64,000 bases of DNA, from positions 558,001 to 622,000 of the forward strand of contig NZ_CP046977.1 of assembly GCF_030408455.1 (NCBI RefSeq), in the 5' to 3' direction. The position numbers and the translations under genes were made by a program. Below the pieces are notes generated by a model, which searched no databases, was not told where the DNA came from, and saw only the letters and a list, made by a program, of their open reading frames with translations. Numbering within the stretch: position 1 is the stretch's first letter; each line of letters starts with the position of its first letter. The DNA is from Corynebacterium atrinae (lineage in GTDB: Bacteria; Actinomycetota; Actinomycetes; Mycobacteriales; Mycobacteriaceae). Shown piece after piece: positions 1 to 7,912 of the stretch.

Positions 1-496
1 GCTATTCGCCTACGACCAGCGCATCCATGATTCCTGTCCCAAGCGCGCCCACTTTGACGCCGGGCAGTTCGTCCGCACCTTCGATGATGAAGCCGCCCGC
101 AACGGCTGGTGCCTCTACGAAGTCGGCTGTAAAGGCCCCTCGACGTTTAGCCCCTGTCCGATCGTGCAGTGGAACCTTAAATCCGGTTGGCCCATCGGTG
201 CCGGCCACCCCTGCATCGGCTGCACGGAGAAGGACTTCTTCGACACGTTCACTCCCTTCTACTCCACGCTGCCGCACATCACCGGGTTCGGTGTGGAGGC
301 AACGGCAGAAAAGGTTGGATGGGGATTGGTCGGCGCGGCGGCGGCCGGCGCCGCCATCCACGGTGGCGTGACCCTGGTGCGTCAGGTGGGTATGCGCCGA
401 GAAAATGGCGAGGTGGAAACGCTCGCTGCTTTCGGTGACCCCGACGCACCGTCGCAAAGCACTATTTCCCCTTCCGACCAGCCGAAGAACAGTTAA
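1..496 (+). CDS. [NiFe]-hydrogenase small subunit, C-terminal part (truncated by window edge)
   Basis: Electron-transferring small subunit of a membrane-bound uptake-type [NiFe]-hydrogenase. It carries Fe-S clusters from the active site to the membrane. About 164 residues are visible, in the frame whose first full codon is base 2. Cluster-ligand motifs are present: a His/Cys segment (RIHDSCPKR), GCKGPSTFSPCP, then CIGCTEKDFFD. After these comes a hydrophobic Gly/Ala-rich helix (VGWGLVGAAAAGAAIHGG), which fits the C-terminal membrane anchor of group 1 enzymes. The N-terminal Tat signal would lie upstream of the window. The large subunit starts 9 bases after the stop, so the two are co-transcribed. 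Family assignment is secure; the exact hydrogenase subgroup is not resolved. Confidence 0.92.
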   Translation, partial: LFAYDQRIHDSCPKRAHFDAGQFVRTFDDEAARNGWCLYEVGCKGPSTFSPCPIVQWNLKSGWPIGAGHPCIGCTEKDFFDTFTPFYSTLPHITGFGVEATAEKVGWGLVGAAAAGAAIHGGVTLVRQVGMRRENGEVETLAAFGDPDAPSQSTISPSDQPKNS

Positions 497-505
497 GGAC
501 CTCCC

Positions 506-2254
506 ATGGCTACCGAAAGAGTTGTTGTTGATCCGCTGACTCGCATTGAAGGGCACCTGCGCGTCGAGTTGGAAGTCGACGGGAAGCAAATCAAGGAGGC
601 CTGGTCGGAGACGACCCAGTACCGCGGCATCGAGACGATTGTGGAGGGCCGCGACCCGCGTGATGTGTGGGCCTTCGTCGGCCGCATCTGTGGTGTGTGC
701 ACCGGCACCCACTCGGTCGCTTCCGTCGTGGCGGTGGAGGACGCGATCGGCTCCCACATCCCTAAGCAGGCGCAGCTCATCCGCGACCTCGTCTTGGCCT
801 CTCACGAGACCCATGATCACGTGGTGCACTTCTATCACCTGCATGCCCTCGACTGGGTGAACGTGGTCTCGGCGGCGGAGGCAGACCCGCAGAAGGCGGT
901 GGACTTCGCTAAGTCGATTGGGTCGACGTGGCGGGGAAACTCCCTCGAGAAATTCCAAAAGGTGAAGGAGACGCTGCAGGGGGTGCTGAAATCGGGTCAG
1001 CTGTCTATCTTCACCGGCGGGTACTGGGAGCACCCGGATTACCGGCTTCCCCCGGAGGCCAACCTCATGGCCGTGTCCCACTACCTCGATGCGCTGCAGT
1101 TCCAGCGCTCGATCATTCGCATCTCAACGGTATTCGGCGGCAAGAACCCGCACCCGAATTTCCTCGTCGGCGGCATGGCGTGTTCCATCGACCCCGATCG
1201 CTCCGAGACGGTCAACCAAGTCCACCTTGACCAGATCAAGAACTGGGTAGCCGAGATCGAGGAGTTTGTCCACGGTTGCTACCTTCCGGATGCCCTGGCG
1301 ATCATGGGGGTGTACAAGGACTACTTCGACATCGGAGCGGCCTCGGACACGTTCATGGCCGTCGGTATGGCGGGCGCGATCGTGCGCGGCGACCAGCTTT
1401 CCCGCAGCCTGTCCTATGCCCATCCGAGCGTCACCCCGGGCATCATCCTTGATGGTGATTACACGAAGGTGCACCCGCTGGACCCGGCCAAGATCCGCGA
1501 GTACGTCTCCTCCGCCTGGTTTAGTTACGAAGACGGCAACGAGGTGGGCCTCGCCCCGGCAGAAGGGGAGACTACGCCCGCCTACACCGGTCCAAAGCCG
1601 CCCTACGAGTGGTTGGCGGACCGCGAGGAGTACACCTGGTCCAAGGCCCCGCGTTACGACGGCCGCCCCGTCCAGGTCGGTCCGAACGCCCGGGTGCTGC
1701 TGGCGTACCTGCAGGGAGAGAAACAGACCGTCGAGTTGGTTGATCAGGCGATGGCCTCCCTCGGCATCACCATCGACAAGTTCAATTCCACCGGCGGCCG
1801 TACTCTGGCCCGCGCCGTCGAGGCGGTCACCACCGCCGACGATCTGGCCCACAACCTCCTGCCGGAGTTCATCAAGGGCCTCCAATCCGGAGACATCGAT
1901 GTATTCGACTCCACCAAGTGGGAACCAAAGTCCTGGCCGAAGGAATCCAGCGGCTTCGCCATGATGGAAGTGGCCCGCGGCTGCCTCGGCCACTGGGTGA
2001 GCATCAAGGACGAAAAGGTCGAACGCTATCAAGCTGTCGTCCCCACCACCTGGCTGGCCGGCGGACGTGACCCGGAAGGTCAGCGAGGGCCCTACGAGGA
2101 GGCATTGGCCGGTAACGGGAAGCACCCGCTGGTGGACCCGGAGCAGCCATTGGAAGTCCTGCGCACCATCCACTCCTTCGACCCGTGCATGTCCTGCGCG
2201 GTCCATCTCCTCGATCCGTCGGGAGAGGAATTGTTCCAGGTGATGACACAATGA
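506..2254 (+). CDS. [NiFe]-hydrogenase large subunit
   Basis: Catalytic subunit that oxidises H2 at a Ni-Fe(CN)2CO centre. The 582 residues are normal length for the family. The N-terminal L1 motif RICGVC supplies Cys62 and Cys65; the C-terminal L2 motif DPCMSCAVH supplies Cys561, Cys564 and His567. Fifteen residues follow the His and should be removed by the maturation protease after nickel insertion. The gene for that protease lies two genes downstream. The next gene overlaps the stop by ATGA, suggesting translational coupling. All four metal-binding cysteines are present, so the enzyme looks functional. Confidence 0.97.
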   Translation: MATERVVVDPLTRIEGHLRVELEVDGKQIKEAWSETTQYRGIETIVEGRDPRDVWAFVGRICGVCTGTHSVASVVAVEDAIGSHIPKQAQLIRDLVLASHETHDHVVHFYHLHALDWVNVVSAAEADPQKAVDFAKSIGSTWRGNSLEKFQKVKETLQGVLKSGQLSIFTGGYWEHPDYRLPPEANLMAVSHYLDALQFQRSIIRISTVFGGKNPHPNFLVGGMACSIDPDRSETVNQVHLDQIKNWVAEIEEFVHGCYLPDALAIMGVYKDYFDIGAASDTFMAVGMAGAIVRGDQLSRSLSYAHPSVTPGIILDGDYTKVHPLDPAKIREYVSSAWFSYEDGNEVGLAPAEGETTPAYTGPKPPYEWLADREEYTWSKAPRYDGRPVQVGPNARVLLAYLQGEKQTVELVDQAMASLGITIDKFNSTGGRTLARAVEAVTTADDLAHNLLPEFIKGLQSGDIDVFDSTKWEPKSWPKESSGFAMMEVARGCLGHWVSIKDEKVERYQAVVPTTWLAGGRDPEGQRGPYEEALAGNGKHPLVDPEQPLEVLRTIHSFDPCMSCAVHLLDPSGEELFQVMTQ

Positions 2255-3411
2255 CCGACACCTCCGCCCGTCCCATGACCAAGCGGGACATCTCCGTCGT
2301 CGCCTCCTACCCGGTCGCGGACGTGGGAGCAGAAAGCCTGGTGACTTTGGCGGCCGCCGCCCCCGCGGGCTCAACCGACCCGGTGGACCTGGCGCTGGCG
2401 GCCTCCGTGCGCACGGGGCCGGCTCCCGTCGCCGAGGAATTCGAGCCAGCCACGGTGCAACAGCGCTACTCTTTGGCCCGGGTGGGCGATAAGGCGATCA
2501 TCCGCGGCGATATGGGGGCGGTCCTCCAAGCCACTACCGCCACCCGGGAGCAACGTGCTTTGGTGGTCCGCAATGCCAATGCCATGAAGAAGCTGGGCCG
2601 TCGCTGCTTGGGCGTGGGCGTGGCTGAGATCGATGCTGATGGCATGGCGGGAGAGTTCCAGCTCGCGGGGTTTGTCGCGCTGGCACCGGGACACCACGAG
2701 AGGGTCTCCGCCCCGAGCCGAGGTGGATACGCGCGGGTAGAAATGTGGCCGTTGGCGCTGCGCATCCAGCACTGGGTCAATCTCATCCTCATCGTCGCCT
2801 TGAGTATGACCGGCTACTACATCATGCGGCCCTTCTTCGGGCCCGCCGCCTCGGAGGACACTGGCTACCTCATGGGGCTGATCCGTTTCATTCACTTCGC
2901 CGCCGGATTCGGGTGGATCGTGCTGGCGCTGTGGCGCCTGGGCTTGACTATTTTTGCCAAGGAACGGCAGATGCGGTGGCGATCACTATGGCCAATCCAC
3001 AGCAAACAAAACGCTAAAGATATGTGGGGAACCACGCAGTACTACCTCTTCCTCAAGAAGGAGGGGCCGCTCTACGTGGGCCACAACTCCCTGCAGCAAT
3101 TCACCTACTCCGGCATCTACGTGCTCTGTATCATCCAGATCATCACCGGCTTGGCGCTGTTCGGACTGGCGAACCAAACCACCTGGTTCTTCGTCATGCT
3201 GTCCTATCCCGTGCACTGGCTCGGGATCCCGGTGGTGCGCCTCATCCACACGATGATCATGTTCATCATCTGGGCCTTCGTTGTCCTCCACGTCTACTTG
3301 GCCTTCCGCTCCGACGCTCTCGAAGGGCACGGCAGCGTGTCCTCCATGATCAACGGCGGGCTGTGGCTGCCGCGGGGCACCAAGCCAGTCGACGCCCCGG
3401 AAGTGCAATGA
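2251..3411 (+). CDS. Hydrogenase cytochrome b subunit with a P-type-ATPase-like N-terminal extension
   Basis: 386 residues starting at the ATG that overlaps the large-subunit stop (ATGA). Residues ~165-360 form a HyaC/HupC-type di-haem cytochrome b with about four membrane helices and candidate haem histidines (His174 in RIQHW, RFIHF, and the HTMIMF/LHVYLAF helix). It would pass electrons from the small subunit to menaquinone. The first ~150 residues are soluble and not part of this family. They contain an FEPAT-QQRYSLARVGDKAIIRGD stretch and GRRCLGVGVAEID...FQLAGFVALAP, which resemble the nucleotide-binding (N) domain of P-type ATPases. No DKTGT phosphorylation site is present. The cytochrome call is firm; the N-domain comparison is by eye only. 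Confidence 0.85.
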   Translation: MTDTSARPMTKRDISVVASYPVADVGAESLVTLAAAAPAGSTDPVDLALAASVRTGPAPVAEEFEPATVQQRYSLARVGDKAIIRGDMGAVLQATTATREQRALVVRNANAMKKLGRRCLGVGVAEIDADGMAGEFQLAGFVALAPGHHERVSAPSRGGYARVEMWPLALRIQHWVNLILIVALSMTGYYIMRPFFGPAASEDTGYLMGLIRFIHFAAGFGWIVLALWRLGLTIFAKERQMRWRSLWPIHSKQNAKDMWGTTQYYLFLKKEGPLYVGHNSLQQFTYSGIYVLCIIQIITGLALFGLANQTTWFFVMLSYPVHWLGIPVVRLIHTMIMFIIWAFVVLHVYLAFRSDALEGHGSVSSMINGGLWLPRGTKPVDAPEVQ

Positions 3412-3881
3412 GCGCCCGGATCACCTGCCTCGGCGTGGGGAACCCCATCATGGGTGATGATGCGACGGGACTGGAACTCCTGCGGATCGTCGAAAAGCAG
3501 GGACCTCGCGGCGTGACCTACACCGACGGCGGGACCTCCGGCATGGAAATCCTCCCCGACATCCTCGACGCCGACTACCTGCTGCTTCTCGACGCCCTCG
3601 CCGGGCCCGGCACCAGCGGAGACGTGGTCACACTCGAAGGGGATCAGATCCCCCGGTTGTTGCAATCCAAGCTCTCTCCCCATCAAGTGGGGCTGTTGGA
3701 CCTACTCTCGGCGGCACGGCTGTTGGACCAGGAACCGGCAGCGGTCGCCGTGGTGGGAGTGGTGGCGCAGGACGTACAGCTACACGTCGGCATCACTGAC
3801 ACGGTCGCTGAGGCGCTCCCGGCGGCCGCCGACTCCGCGGTGGCACTGCTTAATCGTTGGTGCCAACGTCAACCCAGCTGA
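3408..3881 (+). CDS. Hydrogenase maturation endopeptidase (HyaD/HupD/HybD family)
   Basis: 157 residues from the ATG overlapping the cytochrome b stop. This nickel-dependent protease trims the C-terminal peptide of the large subunit once the Ni-Fe centre is assembled. It begins with the family signature CLGVGNPIMGDDATGLEL. The acidic residue after GN-P, the Asp in LLLLDAL and the His in SPHQVGLLDLL match the three nickel ligands known from HybD. A DGGTSG motif lies between them. It is the fourth gene of the hydrogenase operon and its 3' end overlaps convergent hypA by 32 bases. Confidence 0.93.
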   Translation: MSARITCLGVGNPIMGDDATGLELLRIVEKQGPRGVTYTDGGTSGMEILPDILDADYLLLLDALAGPGTSGDVVTLEGDQIPRLLQSKLSPHQVGLLDLLSAARLLDQEPAAVAVVGVVAQDVQLHVGITDTVAEALPAAADSAVALLNRWCQRQPS

Positions 3882-4194
3882 TGGTGAACTCGCGTCCCTG
3901 GCGTAAATCCGCCGTGGGGGTCTCACACACCGGGCACACGAGGGCGAAAAACTCGTCGATGACCTGCTCGTTCTGGCAGGTGGGGCACCACACGGTGGCC
4001 GGGATAGCCTCGATCTCCAGGCTGGCAGCGTGGCACCGAGTGCCCACGATAGCAACCGGCCAGGCAGCTTCGAGGGCATCGACCATCACCCCGGACCGCG
4101 CCCCCACCCGCAGCCCCACGGAACTAACGGGCTTATCCCCGGCCACCTCTTCGACCGCCCCAACTACGCCCGCGAGCAGACTAAGTTCATGCAT
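3850..4194 (-). CDS. hypA: HypA nickel-insertion chaperone
   Basis: 114 residues starting at MHELSLL, where His2 is the conserved nickel ligand; an in-frame ATG 11 codons upstream would bury this motif, so I rejected it. Zinc cysteines occur as C70-x2-C73 and C87-x2-C90. HypA delivers Ni(II) to the large-subunit precursor, normally with HypB. It lies on the opposite strand between the protease and the scaffold-like gene, with its 3' end overlapping the protease gene and its start only 31 bases from the next + strand gene. I see no strong ribosome site before the chosen ATG. Confidence 0.92.
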   Translation of the reverse strand: MHELSLLAGVVGAVEEVAGDKPVSSVGLRVGARSGVMVDALEAAWPVAIVGTRCHAASLEIEAIPATVWCPTCQNEQVIDEFFALVCPVCETPTADLRQGREFTISWVDVGTND

Positions 4195-4225
4195 AATCGC
4201 AGCATAACGCGAAAGGAGGAGACCC

Positions 4226-5356
4226 ATGGCACGACAGAAGCTCCAACTTGATCAGATCATTGACCCCCTGCAGGCCACCATCCTCCGCCGCCCGGATGGC
4301 ACGGCGAGTTTCGACCTCAGCGGTGTGCCCCGCGTCGACGCCCTCCTCGTCGGCCGACCCCTGGCCGAGGTCCCCGGCCTCATCACCCGCCTCTGCGGCC
4401 TCTGCCCGGTCACCCATCACCTCGCCGGTATCCGCGCACTCGATGGCCTCCTCGACCTTCGGCCATCTCCGACGGCGCAGGCCGTGCGGCGCCTCCTCCA
4501 CCACGGCTCCGTTATCGCGGTCATGGGCGTACGCTTCTTCGCGGAAGACCGATCGTTGGCTATCAAGCTGAAGCAGGTCGGCGGCGCGGTCATGGCCGCC
4601 GCGGGCGCGCCGGGCCACTTTCCTGATGTCGCCGTCCCCGGCGGGGTGCGCACCGTCGCCCAGATCGAGGGCCTATCGTCCCTGCTTATCGACGTCCGCT
4701 CGCGCCTACTCTCCCTCATCGACACCCTCCCCACCACCTGGTCAGACACGTTTGCTGGTCTCGATGTGGTCGTCGTCGACGAGGCGGGAGCGCCGGATCC
4801 TCTCGGCTCCTGGCTGCACGCCGGTTCGACGATGATCCCGGTGTCTGCGCTTCCCGAGGTCCTCGTGGAGACCAACCCCACCGACATCGCCCCGCGCCCC
4901 CGCCTGCTCTTGGGCGGCGAGCCGCAGCCCTACCGCGTCGGCCCCGTCGCCCGCTTCCCCGGGGTGGCACCCCGTCGAGCGCAGGCGTTGGCGGTCCAAG
5001 AATCCATCGACGCCGTCCTGGACCTGCTGTCGCTTCCGGAACTGGTGGAAGGAGAGGTCGGCGGACCTTCGGCATCCTTGGAAGGAGTGACTGGAGTTGG
5101 CGTCGGCGTGGTCGACGGCCCTCGGGGACTACTCGTCCACGAATACCGCGCCGACGGCACCGGCCGGTTGGCTGCCAGCCGCATCATCACCCCGACCGCC
5201 CAGAACGAGGGCTGGATGTCCGACATGCTCACCACCGCACTTGCTACCGGCCAAGGGATGATCGCCGTGGAAGATGCCATCCGCGCCGCCGACCCCTGCC
5301 TGCCCTGCACCGCCGCCCCACCCGGAGCAATGAACCTCAGCATTAAGGAGGCCTGA
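4226..5356 (+). CDS. Hydrogenase large-subunit-like protein (HupK-type assembly scaffold candidate)
   Basis: 376 residues preceded by a strong site (AAAGGAGGAG). The protein looks like a shortened hydrogenase large subunit. An L1-like motif LCGLCPVTHH gives Cys57 and Cys60, and the C-terminal ADPCLPCTA gives Cys358 and Cys361. Unlike a real large subunit, no His follows the last cysteine and there is no obvious cleavable tail. The size and position beside hypA and hypC fit HupK-type proteins, thought to act as scaffolds in active-site assembly. An alternative is a divergent group 3-like catalytic subunit, but no partner small subunit is seen nearby. It overlaps nothing and is followed by hypC after 4 bases. 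Confidence 0.68.
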   Translation: MARQKLQLDQIIDPLQATILRRPDGTASFDLSGVPRVDALLVGRPLAEVPGLITRLCGLCPVTHHLAGIRALDGLLDLRPSPTAQAVRRLLHHGSVIAVMGVRFFAEDRSLAIKLKQVGGAVMAAAGAPGHFPDVAVPGGVRTVAQIEGLSSLLIDVRSRLLSLIDTLPTTWSDTFAGLDVVVVDEAGAPDPLGSWLHAGSTMIPVSALPEVLVETNPTDIAPRPRLLLGGEPQPYRVGPVARFPGVAPRRAQALAVQESIDAVLDLLSLPELVEGEVGGPSASLEGVTGVGVGVVDGPRGLLVHEYRADGTGRLAASRIITPTAQNEGWMSDMLTTALATGQGMIAVEDAIRAADPCLPCTAAPPGAMNLSIKEA

Positions 5357-5360
5357 TCGC

Positions 5361-5636
5361 ATGTGTCTCGGCATACCCGCCCGCGTCCTCGACACCGGCG
5401 ACCCCACGAGCCCGCTACCCATGGGCTCCATTGACATGGTCGGGGAATTGCGCCCCTGCTGCTTCGCCTACCTCCCCGAGGCGGAGGTGGGCGACTGGGT
5501 GCTCATCCAAAACGGCTTCGCCATGTCGCTCATCGACGAAGCCGCCGCCCGCGAATCCCTTGCCACCATCGGAGAGTTCGACCTCATCGATGACCCCCGA
5601 GGCAGCGCTGGAGCTCCGCCCACCGGTTCGCCGTGA
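5361..5636 (+). CDS. hypC: HypC hydrogenase maturation chaperone
   Basis: 91 residues beginning MCLGIPARV, where Cys2 is the essential residue that carries the Fe(CN)2CO intermediate with HypD and contacts the large-subunit precursor. The body (DMVGELRPCCFAYLPEAEVGDWVLIQNGFA) follows the HypC fold pattern. It starts 4 bases after the scaffold-like gene and is the last gene of the hydrogenase operon here. hypB, hypD, hypE and hypF are not in the window and must lie elsewhere. Confidence 0.95.
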   Translation: MCLGIPARVLDTGDPTSPLPMGSIDMVGELRPCCFAYLPEAEVGDWVLIQNGFAMSLIDEAAARESLATIGEFDLIDDPRGSAGAPPTGSP

Positions 5637-5647
5637 TATCACGATGA

Positions 5648-5672
5648 AGAAAGGGCCCCTTTCAGCCTTTCT
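5648..5672. terminator. Possible bidirectional hairpin after hypC
   Basis: A 7-bp stem AGAAAGG / CCTTTCT encloses a short GC-rich palindrome. It sits between the convergent hypC and DUF4352 genes. There is no clear T-run, so it is only a candidate. Confidence 0.35.
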
Positions 5673-5673
5673 C

Positions 5674-6297
5674 CTAGAGCGTGACGTCCCAGCTGACTGG
5701 CTTATCAAACAGGCCACCCTCGTAGATGACCTTGTACAACCCTGAGGTGTTGTCTCCCTCGAAGCAGATGGTGCCGTTGGTGTTGCCGCCCGGGTTTAGC
5801 TCTGCGGACTCTAGATCTTTAGTGTCGAGCCCCGTAAAGGTCGTGCTCGCGACGACACCATTAGGCTTCTCGAGTTCGAAGTCGAACTGGCTGAATCGTT
5901 TGGCGCGGTCGCTGTTATTGGTTAGGTCCACGTCGGCGCAGACGTAGCTGCTGAAGTAGTCGGAAGCGAAGTGAGCGTTGCTGATGATCACCTGCATGCC
6001 GCCGAGTTCGGTGGCGTCACCCATCTGAAGTGTCGCGGGAACCGCCGCTGCCTGCACTGCTTGCTTCGCTTCGGTCTGCTCGGAGTTGGCCCGCTGGGTG
6101 GCTCCCGCCGGCCCCGCGGTGGTGGTGGTTGTGTCTTCGGAGTCGCCACCACTCGTAGCGGCGAAAAGGACCAGAAGCGCGCCGATGCCTGCGACCCACG
6201 GCCACTTCTTCTTTTTCTTCGGCTTTTCGACTGAGAATGCCTGGTACTGAGGGTGGTTCGGGACCTGGTCCTGGTGGAAGGGCTGGGGATTAGTCAC
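5674..6297 (-). CDS. Membrane-anchored DUF4352-type exported protein
   Basis: 207 residues. The first ~35 are cytoplasmic and end in a Lys run (KPKKKKKWPW). One membrane helix follows (VAGIGALLVLFAAT), then a low-complexity Thr-rich linker. The C-terminal ~120 residues look like the immunoglobulin-like DUF4352 fold (YVCADVDLTNNSD, KRFSQFDFELEKPNG, LNPGGNTNGTICFEG). Such proteins sit on the outside of the membrane, and no enzymatic motif is visible. It stands alone between convergent hypC and the broken DHFR-like gene. Confidence 0.75.
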   Translation of the reverse strand: MTNPQPFHQDQVPNHPQYQAFSVEKPKKKKKWPWVAGIGALLVLFAATSGGDSEDTTTTTAGPAGATQRANSEQTEAKQAVQAAAVPATLQMGDATELGGMQVIISNAHFASDYFSSYVCADVDLTNNSDRAKRFSQFDFELEKPNGVVASTTFTGLDTKDLESAELNPGGNTNGTICFEGDNTSGLYKVIYEGGLFDKPVSWDVTL

Positions 6298-6412
6298 AGT
6301 GGACTCCTTGCTTGAAAGGTCACCGTTGTTGGTGACAATTCAGAAGCTATCCACCACTTCAGACATGAGGCTTGAACCTTTAAACCATGTGTTCGATGTT
6401 GGAGATAAATAG

Positions 6413-6857
6413 CTACGGTGTAATTATGTCCATCGTGACCTCGACGAACCTTCCCACCTGTCGATGATCTGAAATCCTGAGCCAAGAGCAATCGATCCTG
6501 CGGGGAAGGGTGGGGCGCCCGGAGGACAAGAACACCGGTGCCAACGTGAGGATGATTCTGTCGAGCGCACCGGCATCGAAGAATTGACCGGCTAGATCTC
6601 CGCCGCCCATGACCCAGATGGTGTCTGCGTTTTCCCGGATGAGGGGAAGATGATCAGCTACCGCACCGTTGAGCAGCCGGATTGTGCCGGACTCGGGGAG
6701 AGGAAGCTCGCGGGAGCTGAACACCCAGATTGGTCGGCCACCGTGTTGGATGACGATCTCGTCCGGGGTGCCGAGTTCCCGCAGGAGCCATTCGTAGGTC
6801 GTGATCATCGGCAAGGAAGCCGTTGAGGGTGGTTGCGGCGTTGTAGATGATCGGCAT
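6413..6857 (-). pseudogene. Frameshifted RibD C-terminal/dihydrofolate-reductase-like gene
   Basis: The start MPIIYNAATTLNGFLADDHD (ATG at 6857) is the typical N-terminus of the RibD_C/DHFR-like family. That frame loses similarity after about residue 20. The rest of the domain continues in another frame from about base 6800: YEWLLRELGTPDEIV, GRPIWVFSSRELP, ADTIWVMGGGDLAGQF, DRIILTLAPVFLSSGRPTLP, ending at 6413. A one-base insertion or two-base deletion near 6795-6805 would explain it. The C-terminal part is complete. Either the gene is recently inactivated or the base call is wrong. Members of the family reduce NADPH-dependent pterin-like substrates, but the exact one cannot be told here. Confidence 0.75.
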
Positions 6858-6867
6858 TGGGTCCAGA

Positions 6868-7071
6868 CTAGCGTCGCCACACCCACCAGGTCAGGCCTAC
6901 GAGAACGGCGGCCAACAGCCCGGGCCAAATCGCAGGTTCCGGGGAGAAGAGATTCGCTACCGCCTGCGCTAACGCGAGGAAGGCGAAGAAGCCCAGGAAA
7001 CCGAGCAGGGTCTCGTGCTGGAGCTTTCGGCGCTGCCCCCGCCCAGAGTCGCTGGGTTCGGTCGGGTTCAC
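6868..7071 (-). CDS. Small membrane protein of the Tus-type ABC transporter operon
   Basis: 67 residues from a GTG four bases after the tusG stop. After a polar N-terminus (VNPTEPSDSGRGQRRK) there are two hydrophobic segments, LLGFLGFFAFLALAQAVANLF and AIWPGLLAAVLVGLTWWVW. Small two-helix proteins accompany the maltose (MusI) and trehalose uptake systems of C. glutamicum. By position this is the equivalent here, but its role in transport is inferred. The start is supported by spacing to the preceding stop; longer forms in the same frame would run inside tusG and are low-complexity shadow sequence. Confidence 0.7.
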   Translation of the reverse strand: MNPTEPSDSGRGQRRKLQHETLLGFLGFFAFLALAQAVANLFSPEPAIWPGLLAAVLVGLTWWVWRR

Positions 7072-7075
7072 TCGA

Positions 7076-7912
7076 TCACGCCTTGACGCCGCCGGCGGTG
7101 AGGCCGGATACGATGCGGCGCTGGAAGATGAGCACCATGATGATGAGCGGGATGGTGACCAGGGCTCCGGCGGCCATGATGGAGGCGTAGGGGTACTCGA
7201 AGGCGCTGGGGCCGGAGAACCGGGCGATGGCGACGGTGACGGGTTCGGTGGCAGTGGTGGAGAGCTGGCGGGCGAGCATGAACTCGTTCCATGTGGCAAT
7301 GAACGCCAGGATGGCAGTGGTGAACAGCGCGGGGGCGGCGAGGGGGAGGAGGACGAGGCGGAAGGCTTGGCCGCGGGAGGCGCCGTCGACACGCGCGGCT
7401 TCCTCCAGTTCCCAGGGCAGCTGCCGGAAGAAGGAGACGAGGGTGTAGATGGTGAGGGGGAGGGCGAAGGAAATGTTGGGGATGATCATCGCCCGGTACT
7501 CGCCGATCCAGCCGAGGTTGCCGAAGAGTTGGAACAGGGGCGTGACCAGGGCGATTCCGGGAAACATGGAGGCGGCGAGGATGATGCCGGTGACGATGCC
7601 CTTGCCGGGGAAGTTCAGGCGGGCGAGCGCGTAGGCGGTGAAGACGCCGACGGCGACGGCGAGCGCGGTCGTCGTTAAGGAAATGAACAGCGAGTTGCCG
7701 ATGGCGCCGAGGAAGTCGTTGCCCTTGTCGGTAGAGAGGGCGTCGCGGAAGTTATCCAGCGTGACGTGGGTGGGCCACGGGGTGGTATCGAAGGTGTACG
7801 CCTTATCGCGGAGGGCGACGACGACCATCCAGTAGAACGGGGCCAGACCCCAGAACATGATGAACAGGACCCCGAGGTAGTGGCCGATCATCGATCGGGT
7901 TGCCTTGGTCAT
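7076..7912 (-). CDS. tusG: Sugar ABC transporter permease (TusG-type, trehalose)
   Basis: 278 residues, MalG-like inner-membrane permease with about six helices. The EAA loop that docks on the ATPase is EEAARVDGASRGQAFRLVLLP. The ATG overlaps the stop of the upstream permease gene (ATGA). The set of ATPase, lipoprotein, two permeases and a small membrane protein beside the lcpA/wbbL region matches the TusFGK2E trehalose importer of C. glutamicum and LpqY-SugABC of mycobacteria. Permease identity is firm; trehalose specificity rests on context and family. Confidence 0.85.
   Translation of the reverse strand: MTKATRSMIGHYLGVLFIMFWGLAPFYWMVVVALRDKAYTFDTTPWPTHVTLDNFRDALSTDKGNDFLGAIGNSLFISLTTTALAVAVGVFTAYALARLNFPGKGIVTGIILAASMFPGIALVTPLFQLFGNLGWIGEYRAMIIPNISFALPLTIYTLVSFFRQLPWELEEAARVDGASRGQAFRLVLLPLAAPALFTTAILAFIATWNEFMLARQLSTTATEPVTVAIARFSGPSAFEYPYASIMAAGALVTIPLIIMVLIFQRRIVSGLTAGGVKA

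Noticed and set aside
2..2374. Long minus-strand open frames (359 and 416 codons) opposite the hydrogenase genes
   Set aside because: They mirror the codon pattern of the plus-strand genes, have no ribosome site or family pattern, and the plus-strand products carry full catalytic motifs.
4194..4227. Upstream ATG for hypA
   Set aside because: It would bury the N-terminal MHELS that supplies the nickel-binding His2.
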